Below, piece by piece: positions 9,248 through 12,439 of a stretch of 12,439 bases of DNA; within the stretch, counting starts at the first letter, position 1; each line of letters begins with the position of its first letter. The stretch is taken from the NCBI GenBank assembly GCA_001953115.1, contig LSSL01003318.1, forward strand, positions 1 to 12,439, in the 5' to 3' direction. The notes beneath the pieces are model-generated. The model saw nothing but the letters and a program-made list of their open reading frames with translations. It was not told the DNA's origin and searched no databases. Both the position numbers and the translations under genes were made by a program. Origin of the DNA: Smittium mucronatum. Its lineage: Eukaryota > Kickxellomycota > Harpellomycetes > Harpellales > Legeriomycetaceae.

Positions 9248-10110
9248 CTAGATGTAAACTGGCTTCCAGAAATTTGAAATCTTTGTTTTACTGTCATAAT
9301 TTAGCATTGATACTAGATTACCAACCAGTTCAAAGCGGCCATTTTGTTTATAGACAAGATGTCTAGATTTAATTGCTCTGTTAAATCATTCTAGGGCATT
9401 GTTTGTAATACAAGAAAAAGAACTGTAACCATAATACGGATTTTTTTCTTCTCGAGAAGTGGGGGTTTTTTTAATCTTTTGATAGCATCTTGGATCTGTG
9501 GATGTATCTCCCATTTTCTTATAAACAAATTCCATGATGTTTTTTTTAAAAAAAAATTTGTTGAGAGAGTTCTGGGTTTTATTAGAAATCCTTTTTATCG
9601 AAATTTTCGTAAATTTATTCAGCCTCTTTAAGCACTCCATGATATTCTTCATGATATGATACCAGCGATTAACCGTCGAAACTTGGGAATCGAAGTTTCA
9701 AAATGCCAAAGAAATTTGGGGCGCATTATAGGCAACTACTTTATCAAAATTGATTCCAATTTGTTTTTTTTTCGGCTTCTTTGTTTATCTCGTTTAAAGC
9801 CCATTCTATTGATTCTGTATTTTAATACTGAAATATACCAACAACTAAAGGCAAGAATTGATGATCAAGATTTGTGGCTCCAAAAACTATAACCAAACTG
9901 CCAACATCAACAAAGTTATAGCTCATATCTAAATGAAGATTCCTAGTTTTTACCAGGTAGCTTAAAAGTTTATTTGTAGTCGATGTATTTTTTCTCTCCT
10001 CGCCGGAGATTTAATGAAACAGTATATACTCTGGATTTTAATCTAAAGCGATTTTAAATCCACAAACAAAAATTTTGGAACTGCCCGATGGTATTGGAAC
10101 GTTTATCTTT
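9248..10110 (-). pseudogene. Element C, MULE DDE catalytic core
   Basis: Read from 10110 down. Linker: KINVPIPSGSSKIF and LVKTR. First catalytic block at 9744-9941: NLHLDMSYNF, then LVIVFGATNLDHQFLPLVVG and ESIEWALNEINKEAE; the Asp of LHLD is intact. After a one-base frame change, FDKVVAYNAPQISLAF (stop at 9698-9700) NFDSQ and NRWYHIMKNIMECLKRL (9600-9749). The usual second catalytic Asp (DAxxAI-type motif) appears as Asn in AYNAPQI, and the Cys of the CWxH motif is Arg. The frame 9386-9652 continues to NPYYGYSSFSCITNNALE, a stop, then FNRAIKSRH and RFELVGNLVSML, ending at a stop at 9248-9250. This is the TNNxLExFNRxIK block that precedes the SWIM finger. In living relatives this core cuts and joins the element's ends. 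Here it is inactive. Confidence 0.84.
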
Positions 10111-10189
10111 AATCTTTTTATTATAGTAAATTGTTTTATGGTAGGTTTTTTTATCATCAAAATCAGTGTCTAATTATAAAAATCTTTTT

Positions 10190-10540
10190 TTATTTTTTTA
10201 TTTCTAAAGGTCTCTGAGAAATTTTTTCGTACATGTTGATTATTATTTTGTTCACTGGCTTAATAAATCCATTTTGATGGCAGGATAATGAGTGTTTGTG
10301 TGCAGAATATACCCTATACTCATCATCACCATGCCAAAATTGTATCTTTATTGTTGCTGTGCACTCAGATTTTTTCTTGTTTTTGCAGTAGTAGTGTGTA
10401 GATTTTAATTTTTCTTTTAAATATTTTGTTTTCATTAAACTCAAAATTTCTTCATCAACCTGATTGCAAATGGTTGTATAACTCCAATCAATCATGATGT
10501 CAAGTTTTTTTTTTTTTTTTTTTTGTACTATATGAGCCAA
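10190..10540 (-). pseudogene. Element C, N-terminal FLYWCH-type zinc finger
   Basis: The longest clean frame of the element, 116 codons. The likely start is the ATG at 10493-10495 (MIDWSYTTICNQ) or an upstream ATG at 10538-10540; the sequence between them encodes a Lys run from a 20-base poly-T tract, which may be slippage. The finger reads HYYCKNKKKSECTATIKIQF then EYRVYSAHKHSL: C-x8-C followed by HxH, the FLYWCH arrangement, with His codons at 10298-10300 and 10292-10294. All four zinc ligands are present. FLYWCH fingers at the N-terminus of MULE transposases are taken to bind the transposon ends. The frame then gives NKIIINMYEKISQRPLEI, the usual linker, and stops at 10190-10192. After a frame change the linker continues into the core. 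Confidence 0.8.
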
Positions 10541-10565
10541 ATAATATGAATTTTTTTTTTTTTTT
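10505..10565. repeat. Two poly-T tracts (20 and 15 T) at the 5' end of element C
   Basis: T20 at 10505-10524 and T15 at 10551-10565, separated by 26 ordinary bases. On the minus strand they are poly-A just upstream of the FLYWCH frame. They are the longest homopolymers in the window and prone to sequencing or assembly length error. Confidence 0.9.
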
Positions 10566-10927
10566 ACAAGATAAAAGTTTAATTTAGTGGGAAAAAAAAG
10601 TACTCTTTATAAATTTGGAGCTACTCCCGACTTTTCTGCACTTTTTTCTAAAATATATATATATATATATATTTGAAAAAAACAAAAACAAAAAAAGGCA
10701 ATAAAAACGCGGCATTTCGCTTTGATTTACTTTGATAATTCTCAATTTCAGTGAAAACAAAACATTTTCAGTGATTTAAGCCTAAAATTAGAGACTCAAT
10801 TGTTTCTTCCAACTGACGTGCATTTATCAAATCCCTTATTTATTTATTTATCTATATATTTTATTTTTAATGTGTTATTTGAGACAGTTATTATACTGAA
10901 ATAGCTAGCGTTTTAAATTCACTTTAG
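10566..10927. other. A+T-rich spacer, no gene seen
   Basis: This holds an (AT)n tract of about 21 bases at 10653-10673 and no supportable frame. It is where the right end of element C should lie. The less A+T-rich string GGAGCTACTCCCGACTTTTC near 10617-10636 is a possible piece of a terminus, but I found no inverted partner on the left side. Confidence 0.45.
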
Positions 10928-11155
10928 AAAATAAATTGGACTCAGTTGCCAGATTACCTGACTTTGCACCTTACATTCGATTATTTAAAAGAGATTTTGT
11001 ATTTTTTTTTGACAAAAACTCAAAAAAGTTATCAATATATAAATATATATACGTTATTGATTGTTGTAAAGAATATCATCAAAGAGGTATGTCCAAGTGA
11101 AAAGATGCAAAACTTTTATAGCTATAAAAAGTTTTACAGTATAAAAATCTAAAGG
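10928..11155 (+). other. Unrecognised open frame of 75 codons, possible exon
   Basis: The frame is open from 10928 to the TAA at 11153-11155, with no ATG near its start. It reads QLPDYLTLHLTFDYLKEILY and VVKNIIKE, then a GTATGT donor-like site after GAG at 11086. A matching acceptor, TGTAATTTTCAG, ends at 11242. Joining them keeps frame and would continue VRDRMIYKIDQIYVHLFDL to a stop at about 11300; past that stop the same frame reads on (LGNQKLVYGQTRLIVNKGEW) with one further stop, to about 11420. I recognise no family. It may be an exon, a decayed gene, or chance. Confidence 0.18.
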
Positions 11156-11517
11156 ATGGATAGATGTATCCATCTCCCTATATAAATTGAAATATTGTTT
11201 GATTTTATAAAAGTTTTATATCGGTGGAATTGTAATTTTCAGGTCCGAGATAGAATGATATATAAAATTGACCAAATTTATGTGCACCTATTCGATTTAT
11301 AGCCATGTTTCCACACTTTTAAATAGCAATATCTCGGCAATCAAAAGCTGGTGTATGGCCAAACAAGGTTAATAGTCAATAAAGGTGAATGGCATGCTGT
11401 CAAGAATATTTTTTGAAATTGAAAACTCATTTTTGTGATATTTTATTTATTATATCCAGAGTTTTAATTGCAAATAACTTCAAATAAGAGCTGGCTAAAT
11501 TATGGTTGAAAGAAGGA

Positions 11518-11528
11518 GGGGGGGGGGG
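11518..11528. repeat. Poly-G run, 11 bases
   Basis: Eleven consecutive G on the plus strand inside the purine-rich stretch GAAAGAAGGAGG...TTGG. Such a run is unusual in DNA this A+T-rich and is a probable length-error site. Confidence 0.92.
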
Positions 11529-11670
11529 TTGGAAATCATAAAGTGAAGGGAGTGAAAATGATTATATTGGTTATATCCACTGATAAACTTAATCTAATTC
11601 AAATCAAACCACCAATGTTTGTATATTTATTTGAGAAATAGCCGATAAGGAGTAGCTGGATTACGTTTAA

Positions 11671-11910
11671 TGTTTTGCAGATGGAAGCGTTTGCTTCAAA
11701 TTGGCTATTAGCTTATGGATAAGAGTCGAATTTGCGATAGTGATGAATACATTTGCTGCAAATCAGAAGATTTATAAAAAGATTGTGTATCTTTCCAATA
11801 TATGCATTATGCATGAAATGAGAATATTTTTGGGCAAAGTATGCAAGTGTTGTAAATTAGTTTTTATCAATCCAAATATATACGTTTTCTTATGGCTAAA
11901 AACCCGATGA
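11671..11910 (+). CDS. Unrecognised open frame of 79 codons
   Basis: Open from just after a TAA at 11668-11670 to TGA at 11908-11910. It begins CFADGSVCFKLAISLWIR and includes IVMNTFAANQKIYKKIVYLS and a KVCKCCKLVF cluster. No ATG sits near the start; the first internal ATG is at about 11741. Its GC content and Cys, Val and Ala use are a little higher than in the surrounding shadows. An acceptor-like TGTTTTGCAG lies at 11671-11680, so it might be a terminal exon. I recognise no domain, and the CxCC cluster alone is not diagnostic. It may be chance. Confidence 0.17.
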   Translation, partial: CFADGSVCFKLAISLWIRVEFAIVMNTFAANQKIYKKIVYLSNICIMHEMRIFLGKVCKCCKLVFINPNIYVFLWLKTR

Positions 11911-12190
11911 GATGATTGTTTTAAAGGTATCTTTTTAGTGGATGTGATTGGGTAGTAGAGAAGGTTCTCTGATGCAGCATATTTAATCTAAAGAGAAGAA
12001 AGGGGCATCACACATTGCATTTGAGTTCTAAATAAAAGGGGGAATTTTCAACAACTCAGTTCCTCAAATACTTTTTTCTTTAATTAATGTAAAGGTGGAG
12101 AGGGAATGGACCAATAATCTGCTACAGAAAGATCAAATAGTTTGGCTTGATTAGATTAGATTTCTTTTTGGGGACTTGGAGATAAAGGGG
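11911..12190. other. G-rich-strand flank before the terminal repeat, no gene seen
   Basis: There is no supportable frame. The plus strand carries clearly more G than C, with short runs such as GGGG and GGGGG (12002-12005, 12038-12042, 12186-12191). This skew begins near 11500 and leads into the terminal (GGGAGT)n array. An AATAAA at about 12031 is not attached to any supported transcript. Confidence 0.5.
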
Positions 12191-12439
12191 GTGGAGTGGG
12201 AGTGGGAGTGGGAGTGGGAGTGGGAGTGGGAGTGGGAGTGGGAGTGGGAGTGGGAGTGGGAGTGGGAGTGGGAGTGGGAGTGGGAGTGGGAGTGGGAGTG
12301 GGAGTGGGAGTGGGAGTGGGAGTGGGAGTGGGAGTGGGAGTGGGAGTGGGAGTGGGAGTGGGAGTGGGAGTGGGAGTGGGAGTGGGAGTGGGAGTGGGAG
12401 TGGGAGTGGGAGTGGGAGTGGGAGTGGGAGTGGGAGTGG
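12191..12439. repeat. (GGGAGT)n hexanucleotide array running off the right edge
   Basis: One variant unit (GTGGAG) is followed by about 40 perfect GGGAGT units from 12198 to the last base, 242 bases with no mismatch seen. The plus strand offers G3 runs with three-base AGT loops, an ideal pattern for stacked three-tetrad G-quadruplexes. The array is truncated by the window end, so its real length is unknown. The G-rich strand runs 5' to 3' towards the end of the sequence. Confidence 0.97.

Larger units (their letters stand above)
8898..10540 (-). mobile_element. Element C: nearly full-length FLYWCH-MULE-SWIM transposase fossil
   Basis: The coding remains of one Mutator-like element. The transposase domains follow in the normal order on the minus strand: FLYWCH finger (10190-10540), linker and DDE core (9248-10110), SWIM finger and basic tail (8898-9120). 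These three parts are listed separately. The total of about 1.64 kb matches a complete transposase of some 540 codons. Reading needs at least five frame changes and passes several stops, so no protein can be made. Terminal inverted repeats and a target-site duplication were sought near 8700-8900 and 10540-10950 and not found; they may be eroded, or lie further out. Confidence 0.82.

Noticed and set aside
9656..9892. 78-codon plus-strand open frame
   Set aside because: It lies opposite the LHLD and WYHI blocks of element C, so it is a shadow.
8898..10540. Terminal inverted repeats of element C
   Set aside because: Candidate strings near 10617-10636 and 8760-8800 do not pair, so no terminus is claimed.
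1..12439. tRNA, rRNA, CRISPR array or bacterial operon
   Set aside because: No B-box-like GGTTCGAATCC with a partner, no rRNA core strings, no regularly spaced repeats with unique spacers, and no ribosome-binding-site-led gene series were seen.

Overview
This is a very A+T-rich (about three quarters A+T by eye) stretch of eukaryotic DNA with no intact host gene that I can recognise. Long poly-A/T runs, tri- and hexanucleotide microsatellites, a minisatellite-like stretch and decayed eukaryotic DNA transposons rule out an ordinary bacterial or organellar region. I cannot name the species. No rRNA, tRNA, CRISPR array or operon was found. The window begins inside one hexanucleotide repeat and ends inside another, so it may be a whole assembly contig broken at both ends by repeats.

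The main content is three decayed Mutator-like (MULE) transposase genes, all on the minus strand. Element A (about 3568-4697) is of the FAR1 type: a FAR1-like zinc domain, then the remains of the DDE core, ending in the SRxEGxHxxLK block. Both catalytic Asp positions appear changed. Element B (about 5639-6844, perhaps to 7110) carries a FLYWCH-type HxH end, an intact first catalytic block (LHLDSTFKL), a STNNSLESFNRKLK block and a SWIM-like C-terminus. Element C (about 8898-10540) is the best preserved: FLYWCH finger, LHLD catalytic block, second catalytic block with Asp replaced by Asn, WYHI helix, TNNALE block and SWIM finger, in the right order. All three have many frameshifts and stops, so they are fossils. 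The supporting motifs were found by translating the minus strand by hand and stitching frames.

Region by region: 1-40 is a (TGTTGG)n repeat; 41-1744 is an A+T-rich desert; 1745-2010 (perhaps to about 2110) is a C-rich, degenerate tandem repeat of about 31 bp; 2429-2614 (minus) is a short frame weakly like a retroelement integrase; 2783-2962 (plus) is an unrecognised 59-codon ORF; 3568-4697 is element A; 4698-5638 is empty; 5639-6844 is element B; 6845-8812 is largely empty; 8813-8880 is (ATA)n next to element C; 8898-10540 is element C; 10928-11155 and 11671-11910 (plus) are unrecognised short open frames; 12191-12439 is a (GGGAGT)n array running off the end.

Nothing here forms a working pathway. 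The coherent reading is a transposon graveyard between microsatellites. The more interesting points are two different MULE lineages lying head to tail in one orientation, the readable order of catalytic loss, and the strongly quadruplex-forming terminal hexamer array, whose G-rich strand runs towards the end of the sequence.
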